DNA of 64,000 bases, taken from assembly GCA_963204965.1 (NCBI GenBank), contig CAUJKA010000200.1, positions 1 to 64,000 of the forward strand, written 5' to 3'. Positions 17,736 to 26,995 of this stretch are shown here, one piece after another. Made by a program: the position numbers and the translations under genes. This stretch comes from Planctomycetota bacterium (GTDB lineage: Bacteria; Planctomycetota; Planctomycetia; Pirellulales; Pirellulaceae). Position 1 is the first letter of the stretch. Every line of letters begins with the position of its first letter. The notes beneath the pieces were generated by a model that did no database searches, was not told the origin of the DNA, and was given only the letters and a program-made list of their open reading frames with translations.

Positions 17736-19694
17736 ATGAATATCGTAAATATGTTGTCCTGGTGGCAGTGGTCGCTGTTAGCTGTGATTCCACCGCTGGT
17801 GGTCATGCTTTACTTCCTCAAGCTGCGACGCTTGCCCGTTGAAGTTCCCAGCACCTATTTGTGGAAGAAGACGATCGAAGATTTGCACGTCAACAGTATT
17901 TGGCAGCGACTTCGACAGAATCTTTTGCTCTGGCTTCAGTTGCTAATTCTGCTGGCGATTATCTTAGCCTGCCTGCGACCTGGTTATCGCAGTGAATCAG
18001 CTCTAGGTTCTCGCTCGATTTTCCTAATCGACAATTCATCCAGCATGCAAGCTAACGAACTTGGTGAGACACGTCTGCAGGAAGCTAAGAAGCAGACGAT
18101 CGAGCTGATCAAGAAAATGGAGAGCAGCGACGTGGCGATGGTCATCGCCTTCAACGATCGCGCCGATGTTCGGCAAGGCTACACCGGCGACAAGCGTAAG
18201 TTGCAAGCTGCCGTAGAATCGATCGTCGCTACCAATCGAACCACCGACCTTACAGAAGCTCTTCGCACCGCTGCGGGTCTTGCCAATCCCGGTCGAACCA
18301 GTCAGATCGCTGACATTAATGACGTTCAAGTTGCCGAAGCCGTACCCGCCAACATTTACGTCCTCAGCGATGGATGTTTCGCCGCTCCACAAGTGGACCT
18401 AGGCAACCTCAAGCCCACATACATTCCCATCGGTCTCTCCGATGCGACCAACGTGGCGATCATCGCTTTTACCTGTCAACGCAATGAAGAAAAGCCAGGC
18501 CAGGTCGAAGCCTTCGCTCGCATTCAGAACTTTAGTGCTCAGCCTATCGAAGGCGAAGCCACGCTCAAACTCAATGGTCGGTTGATTGACGCGGCAAAGT
18601 TCAATCTCAAGGGAGTCGAGGTGAAGGGGTTGAGCTTTGAGATCTCCGACTTGGAGCAAGGGCAACTCGAGCTACAGTTGGACGTAAAGGACAATCTCAA
18701 ATTAGACAACACAGCTTACGCAGCAGTTGATCCACCACGACAACTTGAAGTCGTCTTAGTCACCGAAGGCAACACGCCGCTGCGATCCGCGTTATTGACT
18801 CCGCAAGCCGCTGCCGTTGCCTCGGTTCGTACCTTTACTCCAGAAGAGATGGAGTGGGAGGACAGTCTGAAGCTCGCTGCCTCGGGGCAGATCGACCTCT
18901 TTATCTACGACGGATGTTCGCCTAGCAAAATGCCGGAAGCCAACACGCTATTCATCGGTTCAACACCTCCGAAGGAAACCGGCGGCGATTGGAAGCCTTC
19001 CGAACCCACCGGGCCACTGTTTGTGATCGACGTTAACCGTTCGCATCCATTGCTTCAGTACGTTGAATTCGGTGGCATTTTGATCGTTGAAGGCATCAGT
19101 ATTGATCTGCCCGTTGGCGGTGTCGAACTGGTTCGAACCGACTCTGGCGTATTGATGGGGGTAGCTCCGCGCGATGCGTATCAAGACGCTGTGCTGGGAA
19201 TGCGATTGAAGGAGAGTAACACCAATTGGCCCAATCGTCGTGGCTTTCCGGTCTTTCTTTTGAACGCATTGGAGTATTTAGGAGGAGCGGTCAGTTCGAC
19301 GGGTGCCAAGTCTGTCAGACCAGGCCAACCAGCGATCACAAATATGTCCAGCCGCTTTGCCAAAGTCAAGATTCATCCACCAACGGGTTCTCCCATTACA
19401 GTCGATCGCGATGGTCAACCGCAGATCATCTTCACTCAAACGGATGAGATGGGTGTTTATTCCGTGAAGTCGGAGGACGATCGAACCTTGCAAATGTTCA
19501 CCGTCAATTTGTTCAGCGAACAAGAGAGTGATATCTTGCCGAAGGATCAAATTGGCATCGGTCTAGCAACCGTCGAAGCGCTGCCACAGCAGGATCGAAT
19601 CGTGCGCGTCGAGTATTGGCGTTGGCTGTTGGGACTCGCGCTGATTGTCTTGATGGTCGAGTGGTATCTCTACAACAAGCGAGTCGCAGTGTGA
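17736..19694 (+). CDS. BatA-type membrane protein with VWA domain
   Basis: About 652 residues from the ATG at 17736; an in-frame ATG at 17691 falls inside the REP-like repeat and is less likely. The N-terminus is the BatA region with two membrane helices (WWQWSLLAVIPPLVVMLYFL and LLLWLQLLILLAIILAC). A VWA domain follows with a MIDAS motif (SIFLIDNSSSMQANE), then a long beta-rich exported part. A last membrane helix (WRWLLGLALIVLMVEWYLY) ends the protein. Such proteins work with DUF58 and MoxR partners. The preceding gene is DUF58, so the two form a unit interrupted only by the repeat. Confidence 0.92.
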   Translation: MNIVNMLSWWQWSLLAVIPPLVVMLYFLKLRRLPVEVPSTYLWKKTIEDLHVNSIWQRLRQNLLLWLQLLILLAIILACLRPGYRSESALGSRSIFLIDNSSSMQANELGETRLQEAKKQTIELIKKMESSDVAMVIAFNDRADVRQGYTGDKRKLQAAVESIVATNRTTDLTEALRTAAGLANPGRTSQIADINDVQVAEAVPANIYVLSDGCFAAPQVDLGNLKPTYIPIGLSDATNVAIIAFTCQRNEEKPGQVEAFARIQNFSAQPIEGEATLKLNGRLIDAAKFNLKGVEVKGLSFEISDLEQGQLELQLDVKDNLKLDNTAYAAVDPPRQLEVVLVTEGNTPLRSALLTPQAAAVASVRTFTPEEMEWEDSLKLAASGQIDLFIYDGCSPSKMPEANTLFIGSTPPKETGGDWKPSEPTGPLFVIDVNRSHPLLQYVEFGGILIVEGISIDLPVGGVELVRTDSGVLMGVAPRDAYQDAVLGMRLKESNTNWPNRRGFPVFLLNALEYLGGAVSSTGAKSVRPGQPAITNMSSRFAKVKIHPPTGSPITVDRDGQPQIIFTQTDEMGVYSVKSEDDRTLQMFTVNLFSEQESDILPKDQIGIGLATVEALPQQDRIVRVEYWRWLLGLALIVLMVEWYLYNKRVAV

Positions 19695-19705
19695 CGGGAG
19701 AAACG

Positions 19706-19776
19706 AACATGGATATACAGGATTTACAAGATTATCGACATTCCGACTTATCCTGTTCATCTTGTCCATCCATGTT
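19706..19776. repeat. 71-bp imperfect palindrome of a widespread type
   Basis: Starts AACATGGATATACAGG and ends with its near complement CTTGTCCATCCATGTT; the inner arms also pair in part (GGATTTACA with TTCATCTTGTCC region). From memory, closely similar sequences occur as dispersed extragenic elements in many unrelated bacteria. It fills the gap between the BatA-type gene and the next signal-peptide gene. Upstream in-frame extensions of that next gene (to 19616 or 19709) read through it and are therefore not trusted. Confidence 0.7.
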
Positions 19777-19798
19777 AAGTCAATTTGATCGCGCCGCG

Positions 19799-21109
19799 AT
19801 GTATAGGTACTTACGATGTCTCGGCGTGGGCAGGATTGCCATTTGTGCAATGACAACTGTCCTGCTTCTAGCGATCTCCGTTCCGTGTGCTAACGCAAAG
19901 CAGAATCGTTCCAACGCCGACGGTTTCAATCGTGTTGAGGGTAAGCATATCACGATCATTACCGATCTACCGATCGACGATGATCTGCGACAAATGCCCG
20001 AGGTCTTTGATCAAGCGATGCCAGTGTGGTGCGAACAGTTTGCTGTCGATCCCAATTCCTGCAGCGATTGGAAGACCACCCTCTATTTGATGCTCGATCG
20101 TAAGCGATTTAAAGCGGCCGGCATGATTCCCGACAAGATTCCTAACTTTGAATTTGGCTGGCAGTATGGAAACGACTTGTGGGTCATGGAGACACAAAGC
20201 CCCTACTATCGCCGGCATCTTATGTTGCATGAAGGAACACACTGGTTCATGTATCGCAAGTATGGCGTCTACGATACGCCTTGGATTTGTGAAGGCATGT
20301 CCGAACTGATGGGAACGCATCGATGGATCGATGGTAAGCTGACGATGGAGGTTATTCCCAAGGACCGTTTGGATGTTCCCTTTTGGGGCCGCATCAAGAT
20401 TGTTCGCGAGCAGTGCACCGGCGGGTTGGCGCCATCGATGGAAGAGATTCTTCGTTATGGCGACACGGCTCACAGAAATGTCGACGCCTATGCATGGAGC
20501 TGGACGCTGACTGTCTTCCTCAAGAATCATCCCGATACGGCCAAGGTGTTTGAACAGCTTCTAACTCAGCCCGCCATGAACAGCCGCGAGGTCGATAAAT
20601 GGCTGCGAAGTCGTCTGTCGAGCAAGTTGCCGCGAGTCCGGGCTGCTTGGCGAGCCTTCGTCACCGAACTGGACTATGGGTACTCGCCCGAGCCCGGCTT
20701 ACTGCAGCTTTCCGACAAGACTGAAAAGCTGGCCGAGTCTAAGGAATTCAAGCTCGACTGTGCCAAAGGCTGGCAAGCTACTGGAATTAGCGTCAAGAAA
20801 GATTCGACGGTCAATCTTAAAGCCACTGGATCATACGAGATCGCACAACAACCCAAACCGTGGATCTGCACCGCCGATGGTGTGACTCTTGAGTATCATC
20901 GAGGCCAACCGCTGGGCAAATTGATGATGGTCGTACTCGCGCCACAACCCAACGAATCGGCGACTGAGTTCATTGAATTCATCCCCGTTGGTAGTCAATT
21001 GCAATGGCAAGCCAAGCAGGACGGCGAGCTGTTTTTTAAAGTCAACGAATCCTCCGGTAGCCTCAACGACAATACTGGCGAATTGACTATTCATATAGCG
21101 CCCAAGTAG
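19799..21109 (+). CDS. Secreted HExxH (gluzincin-like) putative metalloprotease
   Basis: About 436 residues from the ATG at 19799, chosen because it places a signal peptide (CAMTTVLLLAISVPCANA) near the N-terminus and lies beyond a palindromic repeat. A zinc-binding HEGTH motif is at about residues 144-148, and a glutamate in CEGMSELMG near 165 could be the third ligand, the gluzincin pattern. The C-terminal 120 residues look beta-rich. It probably acts in the periplasm, but no family name is certain; it recalls the DUF1570-type peptidase-like proteins of planctomycetes. Confidence 0.75.
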   Translation: MYRYLRCLGVGRIAICAMTTVLLLAISVPCANAKQNRSNADGFNRVEGKHITIITDLPIDDDLRQMPEVFDQAMPVWCEQFAVDPNSCSDWKTTLYLMLDRKRFKAAGMIPDKIPNFEFGWQYGNDLWVMETQSPYYRRHLMLHEGTHWFMYRKYGVYDTPWICEGMSELMGTHRWIDGKLTMEVIPKDRLDVPFWGRIKIVREQCTGGLAPSMEEILRYGDTAHRNVDAYAWSWTLTVFLKNHPDTAKVFEQLLTQPAMNSREVDKWLRSRLSSKLPRVRAAWRAFVTELDYGYSPEPGLLQLSDKTEKLAESKEFKLDCAKGWQATGISVKKDSTVNLKATGSYEIAQQPKPWICTADGVTLEYHRGQPLGKLMMVVLAPQPNESATEFIEFIPVGSQLQWQAKQDGELFFKVNESSGSLNDNTGELTIHIAPK

Positions 21110-21126
21110 GCAAACAACTTGATTGC

Positions 21127-21175
21127 TTCTCCCCCCTCGCCCCGCTTCGGGGAGAGTGGGTCGGCGGGGGAGGGG
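21127..21175. repeat. GC-rich nested inverted repeat
   Basis: A C-rich arm (CTCCCCCCTCGCC) and a G-rich arm (GGCGGGGGAGGGG) flank an inner CCCCGCTTCGGGG hairpin. It lies 18 bp after the stop of the HExxH gene and could act as a transcription end, though there is no T-run. Similar C/G-rich palindromes are scattered in many planctomycete genomes. Confidence 0.5.
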
Positions 21176-21257
21176 TTGGCTTGCCCTGCGGATTGTAAGT
21201 TTTCAGCTACTCGATAAACGCCCCCTAGTTTGCTGAGCGGCCGGATGTTGCGCTCTT

Positions 21258-21466
21258 TAGGCACGAAGGGCCGACACAACCTTTGCCGGGTGCCGACAGG
21301 CCCCGGTTTTTAGGCCGCCCAGTATTGACCCCGAAGGTGGCGATACATCAATATTGTGTATCGACCCTTCGGGCCTAACTCCAGGGAATTCCCTTAGTCC
21401 GGTGCCTTCGACACCGGCAGAGGATGTGCCGGACCTTCGGCCCTAAGAAAAAACGCAACATCAAAA
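21258..21466 (+). repeat. Dispersed repeat R2, copy D
   Basis: About 205 bp that match 53421-53635 in inverted orientation. It is a chain of short hairpins with TTCG-like loops: ACCCTTCGGGCC, GGTGCCTTCGACACC and GGACCTTCGGCCC. The last of these and the GCAACATCAAAA tail (21455-21466) also occur at the right end of the large palindrome near 47.4 kb. No gene is seen in 21110-21631 apart from these repeats. Confidence 0.85.
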
Positions 21467-21631
21467 ATCGCGGCGTGGGGAGTAATCGCATCCCTACAGA
21501 AGACCAGTTCCTAAAGTACAAGCGCTAAAATCGGTGTACAATTCTTGCTGGCTTAGCTCGATGGACAATTGACGGAACTGCCAATTCGCTTTGGTTGATT
21601 GTGCTGCTGAACTGGAAAACTTCCCGGAAGA

Positions 21632-24600
21632 ATGAACGGACTACACATGGCTCAACCGACTACCCTAAAGTCGTTTTTCCAAACTTCGTTGCTCCTCCTC
21701 TGTTGTGTTGCGATCGCACAGTTCTCCACGGCGAGTGATCCCAACTCATTTGATTCAATCCTGAAAGAAACAGGCGTTCGAGGCGGGTTTGTCGTAAAGT
21801 TGGGAGTCTCCGATAGCGCATCGCTGAAGGACTTAAAGTTTAACGCGTCGTTTCAAGTCCAAGGCTTGGAAAGGGAGGCAAGCAAAGTTGCCACCATTCG
21901 GAAGCAATTAGTGGCCGACGGAGTCTATGGCGATGTTGCCATCGATCGATTGATCGGCGAGCAGTTGCCGTATATCGATAACTTGGTCAATCTGTTTGTG
22001 TCCGAAGATCTGAGCGGTATTGCCATGGACGAAGTACTGCGAGTGCTAGTTCCCGAAGGAGTCGCCTATATCAAGGCCGCTGATGGCAGTTGGAAGAAAA
22101 CTGTTAAGCCTCGTCCGGCTGACATCGACGACTGGACGCACTACTTTCATGACGCAACCGGAAACGCGGTCGCGCATGATCAACAAGTTGGGCCGCCGCG
22201 ACACTTGCAGTGGGTTGGAAGCCCGCGCTACTCGCGTCACCACGACCGAATGGCCAGCATGAGCGCGCTGGTGTCGTCGGCAGGTCGCCTTTTCTACATC
22301 ATGGATGAAGGCAGTCGCATCTCCATTCAACTGCCTTCGAAATGGAAACTGATCGCTCGCGATGCGTTCAACGGTACTGTCCTTTGGAAGCACGATATCC
22401 CAGCTTGGCAAAACCATCTGTGGCCACTCAAAAGCGGACCAACGCAACTCTCGCGAAGGTTGATAGCCGATGGTCAAAGCGTTTATGTCACCCTGGGCCA
22501 CGATGCTCCATTGACTTGCCATGATGCCGCCACGGGAGAAATCGTCCGAACCTACGCAGATACGGCGGGTACCGAGGAGGTCATCAAAGTCGGCAAGCTC
22601 TTGTTTGTGGTAGCACGCAAAGGCGAGGCCGAGCTGGCGGATTACGCTCCCGTGAATGGTCGAGTCGGCGATCAAGCATTGGCTCGCAATCTCTTCTGGA
22701 ATGAAGAGGCTCGGATCGTTATGGCCTTTGATGCCGATTCGGGTAAGCAGCTTTGGGCTAAGCAAACCAAGATTTCGCCATTGACGCTTTCTGCAGACAA
22801 GTCGCAGATCTATTTCCATGATGGCGAGACCATTACGGCAGTCAATCAACAGACGGGCGAACAAATCTGGCGTAGTAAATCGGTCACGCGGCGCAATCAA
22901 TTCAACTTCAATTTTGGGCCGCGACTTGTAGTGCATGAGGACGTGATTCTATTCGCTGGTGGCGACGGTCAAATGCTCGGGTTAGCTGCAAGAGACGGAA
23001 CGACTCTCTGGTCTGCGACGCATCCGAATTCGGGTTATCAGTCGCCTCAAGATTTGATGGTCGTTGGCGGTTTAGTGTGGTGCGCACCGACAACGGCTGG
23101 AAAGGATACGGGGGTATTTACTGGTCGCGATCCGCGAACTGGCGAAGTGAAGCAAGAGTTTCCTCCCAACGTCGAAACCTACTGGTTCCACCATCGTTGC
23201 TACATCGCCAAGGCAACCGATCGGTTCATCATTCCTTCGCGAACAGGCGTTGAATTTGTCGATCCAACCCAGAAAGACTGGGACATCCATCATTGGGTCC
23301 GTGGCGGTTGTCTCTACGGCATCATGCCATGCAATGGATTGACTTATACACCTCCGCACAACTGCGCTTGTTATCCCGAAGCGAAGTTGTTCGGCTTCAA
23401 TTCGCTGGCACCATTGGCTCCAACGCGACCTGTACCGACTCAAGTTCCCGAAGAAGGCCGCTTGGAAAAAGGCGCGGTTTACAGTTCTGTGCTAGCTGAC
23501 AAAGCGGATGCGAACTCAAGCGATTGGCCGACGTTTCGACACGACGCGGCTCGCAGTGGCAATGCAACAACATCTGTACCGGCGGCCGTTTCGATCAAGT
23601 GGGAAGTGCCTCTGAGTGGTCGATTGACAGCTCCCGTGGTTGCTGGTGGCAAAGTCTTCATTGGTCAAACTGACTCACATACTCTTCATGCCTTAGATCA
23701 AACTAGCGGAGCGACGCTATGGAAGCACACCATTGGCGCCCGGATTGATTCGCCACCTACCGTAGTTCGCGGTCGTGTGCTTTTCGGTGGCTGTGACGGC
23801 TGGGTTTATTGTCTACAAGCTGACGATGGGACGCTGGCTTGGCGATATCGCGTTGCTCCATTGGATAGACGAACGATGGCCTATGAACAACTGGAGTCGT
23901 TGTGGCCCGTGCACGGTAGCGTGTTAGTGCGTGATCAAGTTGTCTACGCGGTTGCAGGCCGATCAAACTTCCTGGATGGCGGCCTTCGCATGGTCAGGCT
24001 GGATCTGGCCACGGGGAAAAAGCTCTCCGAAACCACGATGGATGAGACCAATCCTGAAACTGGCAACAATCTGCAAGAGAAGGTTAAGACTCTGCAAATG
24101 CCTGTTGGACTTCCCGACGTGTTGTCCGCCGATGAGAAGTTTGTGTACATGAAGTCGCAGAAGTTCGACTTCGAAGGCAATCGCCTAAAGATTGGTCCAC
24201 ATTCAGGCGATGCGGCTGAACAGGCGTCCGTCCAGCGCGGCGACGGCGAGCATATCTTCGCGCCGATGGGCTTCTTGGATGACTCGTGGTACCATCGATC
24301 CTACTGGGTCCATGGACAGAGTTTTGCAGGTGGTCACAACGGCTATTATCAAGCTGGTAAGTTCGCGCCCTCAGGCCAGATTCTTGTCAAAGGCAACGGC
24401 TATGTCTTTGGTTATGGACGCAAGCCCGAGTACTTGCGTTGGACCACGACGATGGAGCGACAATTGTTTGCGGCCGAGCAGTCGCCTCCAGAAATTTCGA
24501 AGCCTGGTAATGCGGAAGGCAATGCAGCCGCAGGCATAGCAGGCAACAAAGCTGCCGGGGATCAGTTTCCGAAGTCTCCGAGTCTCAATCCGGCTGACAA

Positions 24601-25564
24601 ACCAATCACTCTGGAAGCTTGGGTTACAACGACCAATCCGAACGGTGTGATCGCATGCATGGGAGGTAACAAACTGGGCTTTGCTTTAACTCTCAAACAA
24701 GGTCGCCCTGAGTTCTTGATGCGAGTAGATGGCGAACTCGCAACGGTAGCAGGTCCTAAGCGAATAGTTGGCGGTTGGCACCATTTGGTAGGAGTCTTAG
24801 ACAAAGACTCAACGATGCGGCTCTACGTCGACGGAAAACGAGTTGCTGAAGGTAAGTCGACCAAAGGTCTCTTGCCTCGTGTTCCCGCCAATGCCTTCTC
24901 TGTGGGATTGAATACTGGCAGCACTGTCGGCGATTACGAAGCTCCCAACGCGCTCACTGGGATTATTGATGAAGTTCGCTTGTACTTCTCAGCCGCTAGT
25001 GACGAAAGCGTAGCGAAGCGATTCGAAGATGGTACAGAACTAGGCGAAGATCCACACTTGGTACTTACCTTTGATGACGAGAGCTTCCGCGATCTTTCTT
25101 TGTTCAACAACAATGGGACTCCAGGAAATGGGGTCACATTTGCTGATGGAAAAGTAGGTCGAGGCGCGAAATTCTCGGGTGCAAAAGCTGTTGGCGAAAA
25201 TCAAGCGCCGGGTATGAGTCTTGTAAAACCCAAGTGGGCATCCGATGTTCCAATTTACGTTCGCGCTATGGCGCTTTCTGGTGACCTGCTGTTCATGGCG
25301 GGGCCTCCGGACATTATCGACGAAGAGAAGACTTTCAAGCAAATTGCCGAACGGGACAAGAGTGTGCAAAAGCTCTTGGCCGAACAGGACGAGGCTATTC
25401 TCGGTCGCTTCGGCGGACAACTAATGGTTGTGAACACGCAGACCGGTGCCGTAGTGCATCAAATGGATCTCAAGTCGACACCAGCTTGGGATGGAATGGC
25501 CTTGGCCGATGAAATGGTGTTCATGACAACGTTGGATGGCAAAGTTCTCTGTTTAGGAAAGTAG
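21632..25564 (+). CDS. Methyltransferase-like/PQQ beta-propeller/LamG fusion protein
   Basis: A 1310-residue exported protein with a signal peptide (SLLLLCCVAIAQFSTAS). Residues about 38-150 look like a degenerate class I methyltransferase (GVRGGFVVKLG, then MDEVLRVLVPEGVAYI). From about 190 to 850 there are many PQQ/BamB-like propeller strands (GTVLWKHDIPAWQ, GKQLWAKQTK, GEQIWRSK, GATLWKHTIG). Around 985-1130 lies a concanavalin-like LamG domain (LEAWVTTTNPNG, GGWHHLVGVLDKD). It may bind or degrade carbohydrate, which is inference. The start at 21632 has GGAAG close upstream; an ATG at 21647 is possible. A coupled gene follows after 4 bp. Confidence 0.85.
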   Translation: MNGLHMAQPTTLKSFFQTSLLLLCCVAIAQFSTASDPNSFDSILKETGVRGGFVVKLGVSDSASLKDLKFNASFQVQGLEREASKVATIRKQLVADGVYGDVAIDRLIGEQLPYIDNLVNLFVSEDLSGIAMDEVLRVLVPEGVAYIKAADGSWKKTVKPRPADIDDWTHYFHDATGNAVAHDQQVGPPRHLQWVGSPRYSRHHDRMASMSALVSSAGRLFYIMDEGSRISIQLPSKWKLIARDAFNGTVLWKHDIPAWQNHLWPLKSGPTQLSRRLIADGQSVYVTLGHDAPLTCHDAATGEIVRTYADTAGTEEVIKVGKLLFVVARKGEAELADYAPVNGRVGDQALARNLFWNEEARIVMAFDADSGKQLWAKQTKISPLTLSADKSQIYFHDGETITAVNQQTGEQIWRSKSVTRRNQFNFNFGPRLVVHEDVILFAGGDGQMLGLAARDGTTLWSATHPNSGYQSPQDLMVVGGLVWCAPTTAGKDTGVFTGRDPRTGEVKQEFPPNVETYWFHHRCYIAKATDRFIIPSRTGVEFVDPTQKDWDIHHWVRGGCLYGIMPCNGLTYTPPHNCACYPEAKLFGFNSLAPLAPTRPVPTQVPEEGRLEKGAVYSSVLADKADANSSDWPTFRHDAARSGNATTSVPAAVSIKWEVPLSGRLTAPVVAGGKVFIGQTDSHTLHALDQTSGATLWKHTIGARIDSPPTVVRGRVLFGGCDGWVYCLQADDGTLAWRYRVAPLDRRTMAYEQLESLWPVHGSVLVRDQVVYAVAGRSNFLDGGLRMVRLDLATGKKLSETTMDETNPETGNNLQEKVKTLQMPVGLPDVLSADEKFVYMKSQKFDFEGNRLKIGPHSGDAAEQASVQRGDGEHIFAPMGFLDDSWYHRSYWVHGQSFAGGHNGYYQAGKFAPSGQILVKGNGYVFGYGRKPEYLRWTTTMERQLFAAEQSPPEISKPGNAEGNAAAGIAGNKAAGDQFPKSPSLNPADKPITLEAWVTTTNPNGVIACMGGNKLGFALTLKQGRPEFLMRVDGELATVAGPKRIVGGWHHLVGVLDKDSTMRLYVDGKRVAEGKSTKGLLPRVPANAFSVGLNTGSTVGDYEAPNALTGIIDEVRLYFSAASDESVAKRFEDGTELGEDPHLVLTFDDESFRDLSLFNNNGTPGNGVTFADGKVGRGAKFSGAKAVGENQAPGMSLVKPKWASDVPIYVRAMALSGDLLFMAGPPDIIDEEKTFKQIAERDKSVQKLLAEQDEAILGRFGGQLMVVNTQTGAVVHQMDLKSTPAWDGMALADEMVFMTTLDGKVLCLGK

Positions 25565-25568
25565 ATCC

Positions 25569-26621
25569 ATGACGTTGCCTGTCATAAGTCAAGTTGCGAT
25601 GCTCTTGGTTACGTGGGTAACTACCGCGGCATTACCTTGCAACATACCTGTGTTTCGTTATGCGCTGGAACGTTGGCCCTCGGATGACTATCAATTGGTC
25701 GTTTATCACAAGGGGCCACTGCCTCAACAAGCTGAAAAGGATCTGAAAAAGATCGAGTCTTCCATTGCCGCTTCAAAAGCTCAGAATGCAGCGGGGGAGA
25801 GCAAGTTTTGTAATCTAGCTGTTGTAAGGCTCGACGTTAACGGGTTGGCGAGTAATTCTCCTGAGCCTCGGATGCAGGAATTGCTTAAGCACTGGAAGTC
25901 TGAGCTATCGCAGCAAAGTCTTGAAAAGCCTTTCGCAGAACTACGCACAGCACCAATTAGCGGTCGAACGCTGGTTGTTTGGTCGGGCGAGCTGTCGGCA
26001 TGGGACTCGACTGTAATGCTCTCATCGCCAGTTCGAGGTCAGCTTTGCCAGAATCTGATGCGGGGAGATGCTGTCGTCTGGCTCATGATCCGATCCAAAG
26101 ATGAAGGCAAAAACGCGGCCGCTCGGAAGGTTCTTGTTGAAAAGAACAAAGAGCTTACACAGCAGATCGAACTGCCAGATGGTGTTGGTCTGCCGGGATC
26201 AGAGCTCTTTAGCGAAGTGCCACTGCTAATGGATTTTACGATTGCCGAAGTTGCTCGCGATGATGCAAAAGAGCGATTCCTCTTGAGCCTCTTTCAACGC
26301 TTTGATTCTGATGCGTTTGAGAGTGACGAACCGCTCTTCATTCCAGTGTTTGGTCGCGGCCGAGCACTCGAAGTAATCCCAGCTTCGCGACTAGACGCCG
26401 GAATGATTGGCGATTTGACAGCCTTTCTTTGTGGAGCTTGCTCCTGCCAAGTCAAGGAACGCAATCCAGGCTTTGACTTGTTGCTCACGATGCCTTGGCA
26501 AGAAAAACTGTTCGGCGCAGGCCCCTATCCTCCGCCACCAGACGTCGGCCTAGGCTCGCGTTCTCAAGAGCTCAAGATGCGTCAGATACCGGGTGGCAAA
26601 TCCGCTAAGCCAAACCAGTAG
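25569..26621 (+). CDS. Exported protein of unknown function
   Basis: A 350-residue protein that starts 4 bp after the propeller gene, so the two are certainly co-transcribed and probably act together. The N-terminal hydrophobic segment (VAMLLVTWVTTAALPC) is a signal peptide or lipoprotein signal. The mature part resembles the recurring planctomycete pattern NIPVFRYALERWPSDDYQ, and further on has VVWLMIRSKDEGK and an ACSCQVKERNPG segment with two cysteines, then a Pro-rich end. I recognise no enzymatic motif. The cysteine pair could be a redox or metal site, which is speculation. Confidence 0.75.
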   Translation: MTLPVISQVAMLLVTWVTTAALPCNIPVFRYALERWPSDDYQLVVYHKGPLPQQAEKDLKKIESSIAASKAQNAAGESKFCNLAVVRLDVNGLASNSPEPRMQELLKHWKSELSQQSLEKPFAELRTAPISGRTLVVWSGELSAWDSTVMLSSPVRGQLCQNLMRGDAVVWLMIRSKDEGKNAAARKVLVEKNKELTQQIELPDGVGLPGSELFSEVPLLMDFTIAEVARDDAKERFLLSLFQRFDSDAFESDEPLFIPVFGRGRALEVIPASRLDAGMIGDLTAFLCGACSCQVKERNPGFDLLLTMPWQEKLFGAGPYPPPPDVGLGSRSQELKMRQIPGGKSAKPNQ

Positions 26622-26631
26622 CCAAGAAATT

Positions 26632-26783
26632 GGGTGGTACGCTCAGAAGTTGTTTAGCCGAAGCGCAGCGAGGCAACAACTGATGGGCGTGGTGATCTAT
26701 GCGTGCGGCCGAAAATAACACCAAGTCAAACCAAGCCACGCCCTTCGAGGCTTGCTGCTCTCGCCTCTCAGAGCGTGCCACCC
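26632..26783. repeat. Palindromic direct repeat, unit 1
   Basis: A 152-bp unit repeated at 26819-26969. Its ends are inverted (GGGTGGTACGCTC and GAGCGTGCCACCC) and an inner pair (GGGCGTGG, CCACGCCC) also matches, so each unit could fold on itself. It lies between the convergent stops of the exported-protein gene and the BMC dehydrogenase gene. It may be a small mobile element or a two-way transcription end. Confidence 0.9.
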
Positions 26784-26818
26784 GATTCTGTTAGGCACGC
26801 CCATGAAGATGAGAAACT

Positions 26819-26969
26819 GGGTGGCACGCTCAGAAGTTGTTGACCGAAGCGCAGCGAGGCAACAACTGATGGGCGTGGTGATCTATGCGTGCGGCCGAAA
26901 ATAACACCAAGTCAAACCAAGCCACGCCCTGCGAGGCTTGCTGCCCTCGTCTCTCAGAGCGTGCCACCC
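26819..26969. repeat. Palindromic direct repeat, unit 2
   Basis: Second unit, nearly identical to 26632-26783 and 35 bp after it, with a perfect outer inverted repeat (GGGTGGCACGCTC and GAGCGTGCCACCC). The near identity suggests a recent local duplication or strong conservation. Together with the first unit it fills the 26622-26995 gap, where there is no gene. Confidence 0.9.
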
Positions 26970-26995
26970 GGTTTGGTTTGGTCGGCACGTTTGGC

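Noticed and set aside
26632..26969. Possible CRISPR array
   Set aside because: Only two long palindromic units, no short regular spacers and no cas genes.
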